This document shows, piece by piece, positions 36,012-49,485 of a DNA stretch of 64,000 bases; the first letter of the stretch is position 1, and every line of letters begins with the position of its first letter. A program made the translations under genes and the position numbers. The notes under the pieces are model-generated. The model made no database searches. It saw only the letters and a list, made by a program, of their open reading frames with translations, and was not told where the DNA came from. Source of the DNA: Acanthochlamys bracteata (lineage: Eukaryota > Streptophyta > Magnoliopsida > Pandanales > Velloziaceae); contig CM034132.1 in assembly GCA_019914995.1 (NCBI GenBank), positions 1,118,501 through 1,182,500 of the forward strand. The letters are read 5' to 3'.

Positions 36012-39000
36012 ATGTACGGGCTCGAGGCGTTGACGTTCAACATCGATGCGGGGTACCTGGAGGCAATCGTGCGTGGTCATCGTGCCGGGCTCCTGACTGC
36101 CGCTGATTACAATAATCTCTGTCAGTGTGAAACCCTTGATGATATCAAGATGCATCTGTCTGCTACTGAGTATGGCCCGTATCTCCAAAATGGTGAGAAA
36201 ATTAGTAGATCGAGATCGATTTTCTGCTTGCTTGCTTGATTGATTGATTCAATTGGTGTTTGAGCTTGATTGTTTCCTTTGTGGGAAGATGAATTATGGA
36301 ATGGGTATCTATATTCAATGGGATAATTGACATCAGGTTCCGGGATTTGGTTGGTGCTGTTAAAGTTTAGGCTTTTGGGCATTTTATAGATGGATAAGGA
36401 TAATTTTCTAGAACTTTTTTTTAGACGCCGCTGAAGTTGAAATCTTTTAAGAGTTATCCTTTTCCAGATTGGGATTAGCTATACTTTTGGCTTGGATCTG
36501 ACGCTATACGAATAATGATGAATTATAGAGCTCTGAGAATTTTAGAGAGTTGGACTTTGGTAATGCTTTCTGTACTTTTATGCTTTTGCATCGGATGTTC
36601 ATTACTTTATATTTTGAAATGTTAATTAGCTGAAATCACCCATGTTTCTTCATTTCAGTACTAGTTGTGATTGTAGTGATTTGGGTGAAATGTTTACTTG
36701 CTTGCAGAGCCTTCTCCTCTTCATACAACTACAATTGTGGAGAAATGCACTCTCAAACTTGTTGACGAGTACAAGCACATGCTATGCCAGGCCACAGAAC
36801 CCTTATCAACCTTTTTGGAATATATAACGTATGTAATGCTTGTGTTTTTAACAGCATATATGTTGTTTGTGATTCTTCTCTTAGTATCCTTGTCATAGTA
36901 TCTTGCATGTGCGGATAGATAATTCTTTATTTGATGTATTTTCGTGTGAGGCAACTTGGCTATGTTCCATGTTTCTTTCAGTGTAGATATCATGGAAATG
37001 AAAGCCTAACATTGATCTTTCAGATATGGCCACATGATTGATAATGTGGTCCTAATTGTCACCGGAACACTACATGAGAGAGATGTACAGGAACTATTGG
37101 AGAAATGCCATCCTTTGGGCATGTTTGACAGGTTCTTGAACATTTCACCTTTTATGCTATAATCTGCAACCTTCTTTGCTAGCACTAACTCATTTTTTCA
37201 CTCTGCAGTATTGCTACACTTGCAGTTGCACAGAACATGAGGGAACTTTATAGGCTGGTGCTTGTTGATACTCCGTTGGCTCCATACTTCTCTGAATGCA
37301 TTACTTCTGAGGTGCTGGTCATACCAAACTTATTCTTTTGTTTCTTAAAAGTTGGTTCACCAGAAGGTTCAATTAGAAATCTTGGTTTTTAGAAACTTGC
37401 CGGGTGAACATTTTCTTCAAGTAAAAATCTTGGATTTTAGGAACTTGCTGGATGAACAATTTCAAGTAAAAATCTTGGGTTTTAGGAACTTGCTGGATGA
37501 ACAACTTTCTTCAAGTAGAATTCTAGGATTCAGGGACTTTCTGGATGACAATTTCTTTGTTCAAGTTTATACCTACTTTGCACGTGATGATATGCATTAT
37601 CACACTGACATGAACAAATTTATGGCATGATGAAAGTAGAGAAATGTGTTTTCTGTTTTGAAATCTAGGATCATGCATTTTCAATTGCTCAAGCTGGTTC
37701 ATTTGCATAAGAATTATGTGTGAGTTTGCAGTGTCTCTCACAGATTCTTTATGAAAAGCTAGATGCTAATCAGTGCCCTCGAATTATGCAAGGCCTTTTG
37801 TTGAACCTCCTCTGTCTGATTGGCTTATTATACTTCTTTTTCTAGGATTTGGATGACATGAATATTGAAATCATGAGGAATACTCTTTACAAGGCTTACC
37901 TTGAGGATTTTTACAAGTTCTGCCAGGTAGATAACTGTTGCATTCTGTAGCTCTGATGTTTTACAAGGTGTACCTTGAAATATCAGTTTTTAAATGTTAT
38001 ACATTGTCATCTGTACAGAAACTAGGTGGAGCTACTGCAGAGATAATGTCTGATCTTCTTGCATTTGAAGCAGACAGAAGAGCTGTTAACATCACTATAA
38101 ACAGGTATAGTACAGCATCATTCTTGCTAGTTCTCGTTCGCTTTTAAATTTAACATGCTTGCCTTTTCATAAGTTGGTTGATGCATTATTATGTCTATAT
38201 ATTATATTGTTTACTGAACTCTATTAACCAAAAAAGTATACATATATATACTGAACTTTTGGCATTACGATATCGAAAATCCTCGTTTCCTGACCATATA
38301 TTTCTTGATGCAGTATTGGCACTGAGCTGACTCGTGATGATCGCCGCAAACTTTATTCTAACTTTGGTTTGCTGTAAGTGCTCTGTTTACTTTCCAGCCA
38401 GTCCATTTCTTGTTTAGAAATGTTCTTAACTAGGTGGAAACTTCGCTTTGCAGGCATCCTTATGGGCATGAGGAACTAGCTGTTTGTGAGGATATTGACC
38501 AGGTAATGTTTATGTTTTCCCTTTTAAATGCAAACGTTGAAGTGGACTCGTGTAGATGCTACTATGCGTCTAGAATAAGCCTTTTAGTCTCTATTTACGT
38601 TAAGAGGTTTCTGCACTTCTACACTTTGTAATTAACATGCCACCAAAAGCAGCTTATGAGGAGGCTTTGACAAATATTTGTCACTTTGTAGATTTTGCTC
38701 TAGTGCCAGCTTACTTGCAAAGATATAGTAGCTGTTTTAAATCAGCTTTTGGAGTTCAGTTTCTCAACAAATTGGATATGTGAAAATATTCAGGCTGATG
38801 CATAGTTTTTCCTGAGTATCAGCATCCTATATGTACCTAAGAATGAATTTCCATCTGTAAGCAAGTGCCTTTTGAAAGAAATGAGCTGCATAATCACTGA
38901 ATGCCCATGGCCTGAGTGCATCCCTCTTTAGAAGTGGGTGGCGTGGTATTCCACAAGAGATGCTCATATGTAGCACACCATGTGTTGGGCATGCATTGAC

Positions 39001-39995
39001 TTTGGGATCTCTATCGTTTTGCTGTGCATGGAAGCAGTTAGAGCAAAAGACGGCAAAAATTTTATTTTCATGAAAATGAAACCTTTTTAATCTTCTTGTT
39101 AAAGTGTCTTTGTGGACAATTCATCCCATTTCTAATTTTATTCATCTACTGCTTTTGGTGCGATAGTTGCTTTATGATGAAGACATCATTTGAGCGCGCC
39201 TGCATACCTGTATGCCTATAGTCGAGGGCGTCTATCTTGAGAACTGGGGTCATGCAATTCCATGTGAGAGGTTCACTTTTGGCATACCTTGTCTGATAGT
39301 CTTTGTCACTCTATCAGCTTTACTGTCTAGTTAGTAGTCAAAGCAAGACCATTAAGTTAGTGATGTTAAGTTAGTATTTGTTCCCTTATTTCCAATTTGT
39401 AGTGCTGCTTTCTTTAGTCCTAGTTATGAATGTTAGTACCAAGAAGCATGTGTTCCTCCATTTGCTGAAAATTTCTTTCACTGCAAGTGCATAGTTTATT
39501 GCAAATGGTTACCCCTTTGTTTTGTGGTTCTTTTTTCCTGTTTAAGATTATTCAGCTATTGTGGATAGTTTTGCAGGTACGTGGTGTAATGGAGAAATAC
39601 CCCCCTTACCAGTCAATTTTTGCCAAATTATCGTATGGCGAAACTCAGATGCTGGATAAGGCATTTTATGAAGAAGAGGTGAAACGACTTTGTTTGGCCT
39701 TTGAGCAGCAGGTATCATTGCTTTACTGCAAGTCCTCTTCCACTTGTGTGTACAGTTATTTGTATTGCTTGCTGATATTGCTGATTCACTGTTGTTATGT
39801 CACAACTCATCGTTTGCTTTTTATTGAAGCGTGATACACTAATATTTATGTACTTTTATGCAGTTCCATTACGGGGTGTTCTTTGCCTACATGAGACTGA
39901 GAGAACAGGAGATCAGGAACTTGATGTGGATCTCAGAGTGTGTGGCTCAGAACCAGAAGTCCAGAGTTCACGACAGTGTAGTCTTTATCTTTTAA
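36012..39995 (+). CDS. VHA-d: V-type proton ATPase subunit d
   Basis: This is the central-stalk socket subunit joining the V1 rotor to the Vo c-ring in vacuolar and endosomal membranes. The ATG at 36012 gives [20 protein letters not shown] and exons join in frame: [160 protein letters not shown], then [20 protein letters not shown] and the invariant end [17 protein letters not shown] at 39993-39995. About 350 residues, the standard family length. Two large introns stand out: 37312-37845 holds a degenerate tandem repeat, and 38503-39575 is about 1.1 kb without recognisable content. Confidence 0.96.
37352..37570 (+). repeat. Degenerate ~50-bp minisatellite in a V-ATPase d intron
   Basis: Four to five imperfect units contain 'aaatcttggnttttaggaac' and 'ttgctggatgaaca'. 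By chance they keep one frame open (repeating ILxFRNLLDE), which explains a spurious 92-codon ORF. The repeat lies between the exon ending CITSE and the exon starting DLDDMN. Confidence 0.85.
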
Positions 39996-40272
39996 ACTCA
40001 TAATTTGTAGTGTAAATCTTGAGACTATACTAGCCAATCGTCGCTGTAGTATGTCGTTATTGTTCTTATCATCATGAGAAAAAATAAAATGTGCATTTGT
40101 AAATTTGTATGATGATTACTTTGTATTTTATTTTATGAGGCTCGTCCACATTAAGGATATTATTAAACACTATATGATTTGATGATATGCATTTCCGCAT
40201 CGTTTGCCTTCGCTGTCTTCGTATTCAGTTTGTGAATATTATTTGCAGTTGGTGAATGGGAGTTTTTGTTAA

Positions 40273-40453
40273 GGGTGTGTTCTTTTGGTTTTAAAAGTGA
40301 ATTGTTAGAAATAGTATTATTGGAAGTGATGTGTTTTTTTTGTATTGGAAAATGTGTTGAAAGTAATTTTTTATATATTTTTTAATAAAAAATAAGTTAA
40401 AAGTAATTTTTTAATAAAAAAAAAGTGATTTTTGGGTGTAAAAGAACGCACCC
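40273..40453 (+). mobile_element. Tourist-like MITE
   Basis: The ends GGGTGTGTTCTTTT and AAAGAACGCACCC are inverted repeats, with TAA directly repeated on both sides. A TAA target site fits PIF/Harbinger-derived Tourist elements. It is 181 bp and non-coding, between V-ATPase d and the WD40 gene. Confidence 0.8.
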
Positions 40454-40575
40454 TAAGTCGTAGTTTTTGCGTCTTCTATAATTTCTTTTAATTTTACATT
40501 TTTATCTACAATGAATTTTATTTATTCAGAAAAAATTACATAGCAGGACCAACTTGATATATATTCAAGAAATAG

Positions 40576-40782
40576 GGGGAAAATGTAAACTTCATTTCAA
40601 ATGATGTTATGTTTCTGTACCCAGAATTCAGAAAGAGAAGACCAACTACTGTTATCATTTCGTTTCCAACTTTAACAGCACAAAGCTCTCCCTTTGCTTG
40701 TTGTTGCCCTCGGGATCGAGAAACATCGACAGCGGTAGATGGATCAAACACCTCCCTTTTCTTGTGGGTGTTTAGAGCATGA
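40576..40782 (+). other. Possible N-terminal remnant of the FBX2-like gene
   Basis: A 68-codon open frame without its own obvious start contains KRRPTTVIISFPTLTAQSSP and FACCCPRDRETSTAVDGSN. It looks coding in composition and lies just 32 bases before the first WD40 exon. It could be the low-complexity N-terminus of the FBX2-like protein with the F-box lost. There is no in-frame splice to the next exon that I can support. Confidence 0.35.
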
Positions 40783-40814
40783 AGGTAAAATAATACAAGC
40801 TTTTTAACCAGCAG

Positions 40815-43800
40815 GATTCTACTATTGAGAAGTGGCATATTGATGCTTACTATTCAGCTGGTGAAACACTTAAAGGTCATAGAGCGAGAGTAACTTGTAT
40901 GAGGTATGCTACCCTGAGTTGAATATCCACAAGTTGTTGTTTTAATGAGAAAGCAAGCAATCTTTGCTTGTAAAGTTGACTTAAATGTTATGATTTTTAT
41001 AGTACTTCGCATTCCTAGCTCCTTTTTTCTAGTTTATGGTAGTAGGGGCTCTATTTCATCAACTTGTTTTGTATTTTTTGGTTTCAAATCTGATAGGAAG
41101 GAGCTCAAGTTAAACTTGGTACTCTTAAATTGTAAGGATTCCTATTCTTTTCAACAATTGCTGAGGTTTCAGGTAATGCTAATAAGATTTGAAACAGAGA
41201 ATGATAATGCAGGCTGCGTTCTTCGGAACAATACATTAGATCCATTATTACATATTTCGATCAAATAAGAATTCCTTACTCTGGCTGCCTCTGTGTGATC
41301 TTCTTTGGGGGTTCAAGCATAGATGCTAGTAAACATTTTCTTTGCCTTTATTAATACTAATATAGTTCATCTTTTTCTCAGATTGTTTTCGTTGACTGAA
41401 ACAAGTTTATACCGGAGTGAGATACAAAAGGAGGAAAAAGTTTTGGTGACTGCAAGTTCTGACCGTACTATACGCATGTGGTGGAAGGTTATGATCAGTT
41501 TCTTAGCTTTAGACATTCCCTGCGCTGCATCTGTTCTGCCCCCTTAATGCTCTAAGTTTTTGCATTAGTTACGGCACATTTATGCGTTAGTATTTGTAGC
41601 TGATCGGACTTGTAAGTCAAATCATTATTCTTGCTCTTTATTATACTTTTCAGATATGATTTTGGAAAGCAAAGGTTTATTTTGGTTCTTCATGGAAGTA
41701 GAAAGATAGATGGGTCTTAACTGAGATTGCTAAGGCATATACGATGGGGGCGTTTGGTAGTGCTTATGAAATGGAGCTTTTCTGAAATGGAAAGTATTTT
41801 TGTCTTTTTTGAAAAAACGAGCTCTATTTTTTTTACTTCCAAAAAAATAATAAAAATATGTAATAAAAAGATCTCACTCCGTAGAATTTTTCTACACTTT
41901 CTAAATTTTTAAATAAATTTTTTATGTATTTATAAAATATGTATTGAAAAACGTAAAATAGAAAAAAGTTGATAAGCAGCTTTTCATAAGCTGCGCCAAA
42001 CGCTCCCGATGTTGTGTGAAAAGTCTACATGGTTTACAACTTTAAATGCTTAAAATGATCTTTGTATAATTAAGCGTGAGACTTATTTTAGCTAATCTTT
42101 TGCCATAGGGTCATACACATCGTTGTTTTAAGGGTCACAATGGTCCTGTTACTTCTTTGAGTGAAAGGTTGCTTGGTGATTGTGGAACAAAACTGTTGGC
42201 TAGTGGGGCAGAAGATTGTACTGTTCACCTATGGTCCATTGCTTCAAGTGGGAAGAGCCATCCTCTTGCGGCAACATATTATGGCCATGAGAAACCCATT
42301 TTTTCCTTATCTGTTGCTAGGTATGTGCACCCTTTCAAGTGTTTGCTAGTATTGCATGTCTTGGTGCATGTTCTTAGTGAAGCCTTTGCTTTCTGGAATG
42401 GAGTAAATTTGGCGTATTTCCTCTTGTTCTATAAACATACTTGAAACGACTCGTGAATGGATCCCTTGTATATGTTTGTAAAGTGCTTTCGTTTAGGGAA
42501 GCTTTTCTATACTTCGTTTCAACTTCGTTATACTTTTTGAGAGAGAATGTTCATCATAGAAATTTTAATTTTTTCCACTGGGAGCTTAAGTTTCTTAGTT
42601 ATCTCCTTTGTGGGTTATTAGGCACAAAGCTTACCTCTTGGTAAGCATCTCCAAGGACTCAAAGGTACACGAAGGCATCCTATTTTTAATTTTTTACTAC
42701 TTTTATGTTGGCCAATGTTAACAATCTTTGTTTCTCTTTTACATATAACTGCCTGGATGATTTATTCATTGTGTATGCCCGGTACAAAGGGTAGACTGCT
42801 GAACAATATGTAGAATTTTATTTATTTATGATGTATGTCTGCCATTGTCATTTTCCCAAAAAGAAACAGATTTTCTTAGCTCTTCTTTTAATTTTCAGGT
42901 CAGGGTTTGGGACACAACTCTATCCACATCCTCCAGTTCATCGCCATGTGTGGGAATGGCTTCTGTGGCAGGTCATCCAGTCGGTGTGAGATGTGATGAG
43001 GCGCTGTGCTACATTGCTGCAGGTTCATCTGTTATTGCAATTGACCTCAGAACTATGCAAAAAGTTTTTACTAGCGCATGTCACCTCCCTAAGATTCATT
43101 CTTTTGAAATGCTTCCCTCGAAAGGGTTGATCTGCACTGGTGGGCAGGGCAAGTATGTCAGCATTTTTATGCATCTTACTATTTCTTGCCTTTGCTGTCA
43201 GCTTTTAGTTGCACTTCCTTTCAACATTTGTATGTTGAGTGTTGAAAGTACATTCTGTTGCTGTGTTTTCTAAGGGGCTTTCTTCTATCTATCTTTCCTA
43301 GTACATCATTTGTTGAAGTACCAATCTGTTGCTGTGTTTTCTAAGGGGCTTTTTACTCTATCTAATCTTCAAAGCACATGATTTTAACTTTCAGTTGATT
43401 CTCAAACGTTTTTGTTGATTTAGTTAATGCACAAATGGAGTTGAATTAAGATTTTAGTCTTACTTGTTTTTTTTACACATTGACTTTTTCAGCTTAATTT
43501 ATTTGTTGTGACTATATAGTATTATGGGAGTTTTAGAGTTGTGATCAGTACCTGTTTGTTACAATATTGCGACTTTTGCTTGCCGTGGATATGACAACTC
43601 ACATCAGCTTGATCACTTATATGAGGATAACAAACACGTAATGCTTGGTAGCTATAGCAAATATGAAATACTCACCAGTACGAGGGCTTTATTGCTACCA
43701 AATATGGAATATTATTATTTGGTAAAGTAGTGAGATAACTATATTATCCTCATTGCTCCAGAGCATTGCTTTGGGACATCCGCATGAGCCAAGAGAAGCC

Positions 43801-44143
43801 AGAGCCAGTAGCTGAGTTAGATGCACAGATTGGTCTTGTTACATTGCTACACATGGACTCCTACAAAATTGTTACAGGAGGACCATCAGACCATCATGTT
43901 CATGTTTATGAAACTGACACAGGCTGCTTAGCTAATTCACTGGATTGCAACGTGCCTCGTGAGACAGAAGCAATATCTGGTTTGTCAGCTATGGCGGTTG
44001 ATGGCTACCACATTGCAACAGGTGGATATTGTGAACTATCTGGAGTATTTTATTACAGAGACTACTCTGACTGCAGCAAGCCTGTGGCACCACCTGAATG
44101 TGATTTCGTTCTGGGAAGATACATTTTGATCTCCAATCCGTAG
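40815..44143 (+). CDS. FBX2: FBX2-like WD40 repeat protein, N-terminal F-box not found
   Basis: The exons join in frame: DSTIEKWHIDAYYSAGETLK, GHRARVTCMRLFSLTETSLY, a WD repeat VTASSDRTIRMWWKG, then HRCFKGHNGPVTSLSERLLG, LASGAEDCTVHLWSI, LLVSISKDSKVRVWDT, YIAAGSSVIAIDLRTMQKVF, GLICTGGQGKALLWDI, KIVTGGPSDHHVHVYETDTG and FYYRDYSDCSKPVAPPECDF, stopping at 44141-44143. This is the beta-propeller of the plant F-box/WD40 protein FBX2 (At5g21040 type), which as an SCF receptor would choose substrates. The F-box that should precede the first exon is not in the 820 bases between here and V-ATPase d. The propeller half looks intact, so it is either an N-terminally truncated gene or a gene with a diverged first exon I cannot see. 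A MITE sits in one intron (41746-42007). Confidence 0.8.
41746..42007 (-). mobile_element. MITE copy 4, complete, inside an FBX2-like intron
   Basis: GGGGGCGTTTGG at the left and CCAAACGCTCCC at the right are inverted repeats. GAT flanks both ends as a 3-bp target duplication. The interior is the reverse complement of copies 1-3. This is the best preserved member. Confidence 0.9.
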
Positions 44144-44810
44144 CTTTGTACCATAGAGTTGTCGTCTTTAGGTGTCATCAGCTTATGTATATCTAGTATA
44201 TCAATATTTCTTGTCAATTTCTTATTGTAGAGTTTTTGTAATTGTTTTGACTAGTGCAACGGTAACTCCCACAAGCTGTTGTGTTCTTCTGTAGATAATA
44301 CTGCTTCCTATAGTTATAATTTTCATTTTGTTTGTCATTTCTAGTAGTAGTCTTTTTTTATTGTTCTGGTCAAGAAATGGGTGCCTTAATAACGCGATTG
44401 TTGTTGATCAAGGATTACCATTGAGACTTTTGAGCCAAATTGTTTGACATTTGAAGTGAATTATTAATCTTATGCACTTATAGTCCAATTTCTTCTATGA
44501 AGGGTTTTGTTGATCAAGATTATGGAGAGGTCAAACGATTGCCATCTACTTGTCGTTTTAAACTCATGTCAATGGAGCTTTCTAGCAAACAAGGTACTAT
44601 TTCTTTTCTTTAGAAAATTTTTGGATTCCATTCATGTGTAATTTTCTTTAATCTGGGATTTGTTTTCAATTACATTGAAATTGTGCTGCAGGTTCATGTT
44701 ATTTTTTAACTGAGAAGGGAGTAGGTGGGTTAATCTTTTCACTTATATATACACAGCAACGCTGCTTGACTTATCATTTCCCATGTTTAATTTCCTACTG
44801 ACTGCATTTA

Positions 44811-45050
44811 GTAGTGCATATCAAATATAATTTTTTAATGTTTTTTATTTTATATTTTTTAATATATATTTTATAAATATTTAAAAATTTATTTAAAAAT
44901 TAGATAATATAGAAAAATTTTACCTAATGAGATTTTTTTATTACATATTTTTTATTATTTTTTAAAAGTAAAAAAAATAAAACTCGTTTTTCAAAAAAAT
45001 AAAAAATACTTCTTATTTTAAAAAAAATTTATTTTATAACACTATCAAAT
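44811..45050 (+). mobile_element. MITE copy 5, degraded ends
   Basis: 'gtagtgcatatcaaatataa' at the left and 'cactatcaaatctgtt' at the right bracket the family's AT-rich interior in + orientation. Confidence 0.7.
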
Positions 45051-46082
45051 CTGTTAAATATAAACTTAATACTATTATTTATTAATTTTAATGACAGCTA
45101 TGTGTTGATCAAGTGTTGGTTATAGTAATCAATCTTCGTGGAAGAAGGAGGTCATAGTGATTTGAGAAATCTTGGATTTGTTTCTGTTAGGTTCACCTAA
45201 ATTTAAATCAATATGGAAGAAATGTTTCTCCTCTTTCAGCAATAACTTTTTGAAAGTCAGTGAAGACTTGATTATGAACACTTTCATATACTTTTTTTCA
45301 GAACTTGAAGAGAAACTAATGGTTGTTAACTTGTAGCTTGATATTGTTTATGAGACTTGTTGCTGTTTATTAAGAAGTCAATCTGAATTCTGAAGAAGAT
45401 ACAGGATCAATTCTTCAACTGGTGTTTTCGAGATTGCTTATTCGATATTAGGAATGCAAAAATCTTACTTGAATCGGTTTTATTAATAAGGAACTACATT
45501 CTTATATATGTTTATGTATAATCAACAGCTCTACATCATCTGGAGTCTTAATTTCAATGCTTGATCAAAGCATTGACCTGCTTTGATATTATATTGCATT
45601 TTGTTTTTATTTTACAAGAATATGATCATCGCACGAAGACTTTGAAAAAAAAAAGGAATTTTTTTTTTAAGCTACAATTTCTTATGTTTGATGTAATTTG
45701 ATCGTAGTCAGTTGCATTTCTTATGATTATTAGTTGAACTTAAGTATACGCTAACGTATATAATTAATGAAAAAGTCGTAGAATAAGTCTGTATAAGTTC
45801 AAGTTTTGAAACAGATACTTCTTAACAGATATTACCAATCTTAATAAAATACAATATTTTGGCCTTAAAATAAGAAAATGGAAAATTTTCTTCAATGCTA
45901 AATGTTCCTTTCGTACAAGGTCTAATTTTCTTTTATTTCTCCTAATTATGAAAAGAACTAATTCTTATATGATAAAGAATATTTGCTGGTAGACAAGAAA
46001 ATATGATTCATTTGTTGGGAAAAAGATCGTGAATAGTGTTGAAAGGTTTTTCTTCTTATTGTTTTTTTTGGATTTAACCATA

Positions 46083-46340
46083 GGGGGCGTTTGGCACAGC
46101 TTACATGAACTGTTTATCAATTTTTTTTCATTTTATATTTTTTAATATATATTTTATAAATATATAAAAAATTTATTTAAAAATTTGAAAAGTGTAGAAA
46201 AATTTACGGAGTGAGATCTTTTTATTGCATAGTTTTATTATTTTTTTAAAAGTAAAAAAAATAGAGCTTATTTTAAAAAAAAATAAAAATACTTTTTATT
46301 TCAAAATATTTTCATTTCATAAGTAATTACAAACGCCCCT
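46083..46340 (+). mobile_element. MITE copy 6, nearly complete
   Basis: The left end is GGGGGCGTTTGGCACAGCTT and the right end ACAAACGCCCCT. ATA flanks both sides. Confidence 0.85.
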
Positions 46341-47703
46341 ATAACGTAGAAGAGAAGGAAGGGCTCACTGAAATGAACTACATACTACCATGTTTATTTG
46401 AACTCACCTCCAATACGGACTTATTTTATTGTCTACTTTAGAAACATTGAACTCACTTCCAACACGGACTTATTTTTTGTATTAAAAAATTATTTTTAGT
46501 TCAAATTTAGTTGCAAAAAAAAAAACCAAGTCATAATTTGTAACTATAATAAAATATAAAAATTAAACTTATTTTAACATTATTAGTTATAATAATTTAG
46601 TCTAAGGTAAATTATTTTTTAGTAAATCACTTATATTTGATGATATAAATGGTTGCCACAAGTTCTTGATAAGCATTAACTACAGATAATACCAAAAACA
46701 TGATACTCTTCATTTGACTCTTGGGATCCCAATGAAGTCTTTCTTATACCGTGACATCAAATTACTGAGACATTCAACTTAACGACAACTACGAATATCT
46801 TTGTCACATTATAAACTTGCATAATAAACTTTTTGGCATTATGTGAAGAAGAAAATTTTCTTTTACAAGTTGTTGATTTTACTTTTTATTGATACCGCAC
46901 TATTGTGTTCCAAACTCTCAAACTCTAGATAGTGCTGCTAAAATAGAATTTCTATAGAACGAAAAATAATTTTATTTTATTTTATAAACTAAATTTTATT
47001 TTTATATAAAAAAGTAATTATAAAACTTTATAATATAAAATTTTTTATATTTTTTAATTTTTTAATAAATTATGTAAAATATTGTAAAAAATTTATTAAA
47101 AAATATGATGTATTTTTGTGGAATGAAAAGAAAAAAAAAAAGCTCTACCAAACAGCACACTAATTTATGAGATAAATGTCTCTAGCCATCTTAAAAAAAT
47201 AATAACCTAATTTTCTTAATACAGAAGAAAATATTATGCCAAAAAAAAATATCTATGTGATTTTATCTTTGACGCGCTAGGAAGAGAGTATAATGAAGGC
47301 AAAAACTATCTATAGATTGAATTGGTTGCTTACTGTTGGTTTTAAAAAAATATCATGAAATATAAAATTAGGAAATATTTGAGGGTACTTATAAAATAAT
47401 TTTTTAAAAAAAATAAGTTCTAACTTTTTATATTAAAAAAATAACCAATAGTAAAATTTTATAATATAATTGTTTTTTTACTTTCTAATATTTTAAAAAT
47501 ATTCTTAGAATAATTGTAAAAAATTATTTAAAAAATAAAAAATTGAAATATAATGGAGTTGAAAAGTACTTCTAAATATGAACTTAGTATATTTCAGAAT
47601 AATTAATGAGAATTAAAAAAAGATTGATGGTTGTTGATGACTCTCATGGTGACATTTTCTTTCAAATGTTTCTTCTTCCTTTCAATTTGATTGTAGTTTC
47701 AAT

Positions 47704-47950
47704 AGGTGCAATTAGTGCGCATCTTTTCAATTTTTCACCATTTCATATTTTTTAATATATATTTTATAAATATTTAAAAAATTTATTTAAAAATTTAAAT
47801 AGTATAAAAAAATTTTATATAATAAGATTTTTTTATTGCATATTATTATTATTTTTTTAAAGTAAAAAAAATATAGCTTATTTTTCAAAAAAAATAAAAA
47901 TATCTTTTATTTTAAAAATACTCTATTTTATAAGTCATCCCAAACGCAAT
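47704..47950 (+). mobile_element. MITE copy 7, degraded
   Basis: 'ggtgcaattagtgcgcatct' at the left, the shared interior, and 'tcatcccaaacgcaat' at the right. Confidence 0.7.
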
Positions 47951-48477
47951 CTTAGTTCACAGCAAAGCATGACTACATTATATATAAAATTTTTAATGTA
48001 CATTCATTGACCATCTTCTAATTATTTTTATATCAACATGACAATCTCACACCTCATTGACAATTAAAAATAAAAAAGAAATTCAAATATATATAATTCA
48101 TACAACACATTGCTATACCAAAATTATCCTCCCCAAAAAAAAATTTAATCAATGAAAAACCTTTGAATTGGAAGTAGTTGCATAATGAAATTGGAAAACA
48201 TAAGTAACCGTCAAAATAGAAATTTGAAAGTTGAAGAGAATAACAATAGTGTAAACATTGAGACTCCGTTTGACATCCTGTTTTAGAGTATTTTTAAACT
48301 TTTAAAAATAAAAAAAATCATGCACAATCTTATAAAAAAATTTTAAAATATACATAAATTATACGCTATAAAAGATCTATACTTTTTAAATATTATAAAA
48401 TTTTATATAATATTGTTGTATTGTTTATCTTCCCGGATAGGAAGTTAATGTAAATGCATAATTTATTAAAAGCTTAA

Positions 48478-48680
48478 AAAGAGGTTTGATTTGGAAGTGT
48501 TTATAAAATATAATTTTTTTAAAATAAAAAATAATTTTTTAAAAAAGTAATTTATGTTTTATTTTAAAAAATAATAAAAATATGCAAGAAAAAATCTCGT
48601 AATTTTTTATATTTTTTAAATTTTTAAATATTTATAAAATATATATTAAAAAATATATAATAAGAAAACTTTATTTTGAA
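48478..48680 (-). mobile_element. MITE copy 8, partial
   Basis: 'gaggtttgatttggaagtgt' at the left and the reversed interior (aaaatctcgta ... tataaaatatatatta). The right end is not resolved. Confidence 0.55.
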
Positions 48681-48964
48681 TTTTAATCAATGTATAGTGT
48701 ATTATTTTTAATCTCATATGATGACGTGAAATTAATGTACGATGACGATCAATGTAAGCATTAAATTAAGTTTGTTACTATCGTTGACGTATGACAGTTA
48801 TGGGAACTACATTCGAACAAGTCAAACCTATTCGAAACTTTAAAATTAAATTAACACGATTTGGTCAACAGATTCCTAATCGGCCAATTGTTTTGAACTG
48901 TTGTTTGTTCCTGCAAGACAGTGTACCGCCTTGAGACAGAACAATACAAAAATATTCCCAAATA

Positions 48965-48977
48965 AGTCAAAGGTCAA
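48965..48977 (-). promoter_or_regulatory. W-box pair
   Basis: AGTCAA and GGTCAA on the + strand read TTGACT and TTGACC on the - strand, two W-box cores 7 bases apart. They lie 2.5 kb upstream of the WRKY start, so function is doubtful. Confidence 0.3.
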
Positions 48978-49485
48978 AGGAAGTAAGGAGGGTTATTACA
49001 GGAATAATTAGAGTAATTGGTAATTTTCTAAAAATAAAATAAAGTAAAATTTTCTGTTATAAAGACTTCGAGTTTGTTTGTTAAAATTTTTTTAATTATT
49101 GTAGAAAAATCAAAATTTGAACTTGTTCTACTACTGTGCGTGTTATTTTTGGAATCATTATCAAATATTTATTAGCACATATTTATAAAATTTTAAATTA
49201 ATTTGAATTAAAATTCTATATAAAAATAGTTCTTAAAAAACACGCAAAGTGTTTATTTTGAAACTTCAAAATAAGTGCGTATTTTACTTATCTAAAAATG
49301 CTTTTAAAAATTATTTATGGTAGAATAATTAGGTAAAATATATGATGAGAATAAAGATAAAATAAATATTAAAAATGCTTTAAAATAATTTTTAATTAGT
49401 TAAGATAAACTAACGAGTCCTAAATGGATGGATGATTCAGGGACAGCTAGCTTTCCACATATCCATATAAAAATCATAGGTATTT

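Noticed and set aside
37352-37630. 92-codon frame with repeated RNLLDE blocks
   Set aside because: It lies wholly inside a V-ATPase d intron and its repeats come from a minisatellite; both flanking exons splice across it.
40536-40838. 100-codon frame on the minus strand
   Set aside because: It is antisense to the coding-like FBX2 N-terminal remnant and has no recognisable domain.
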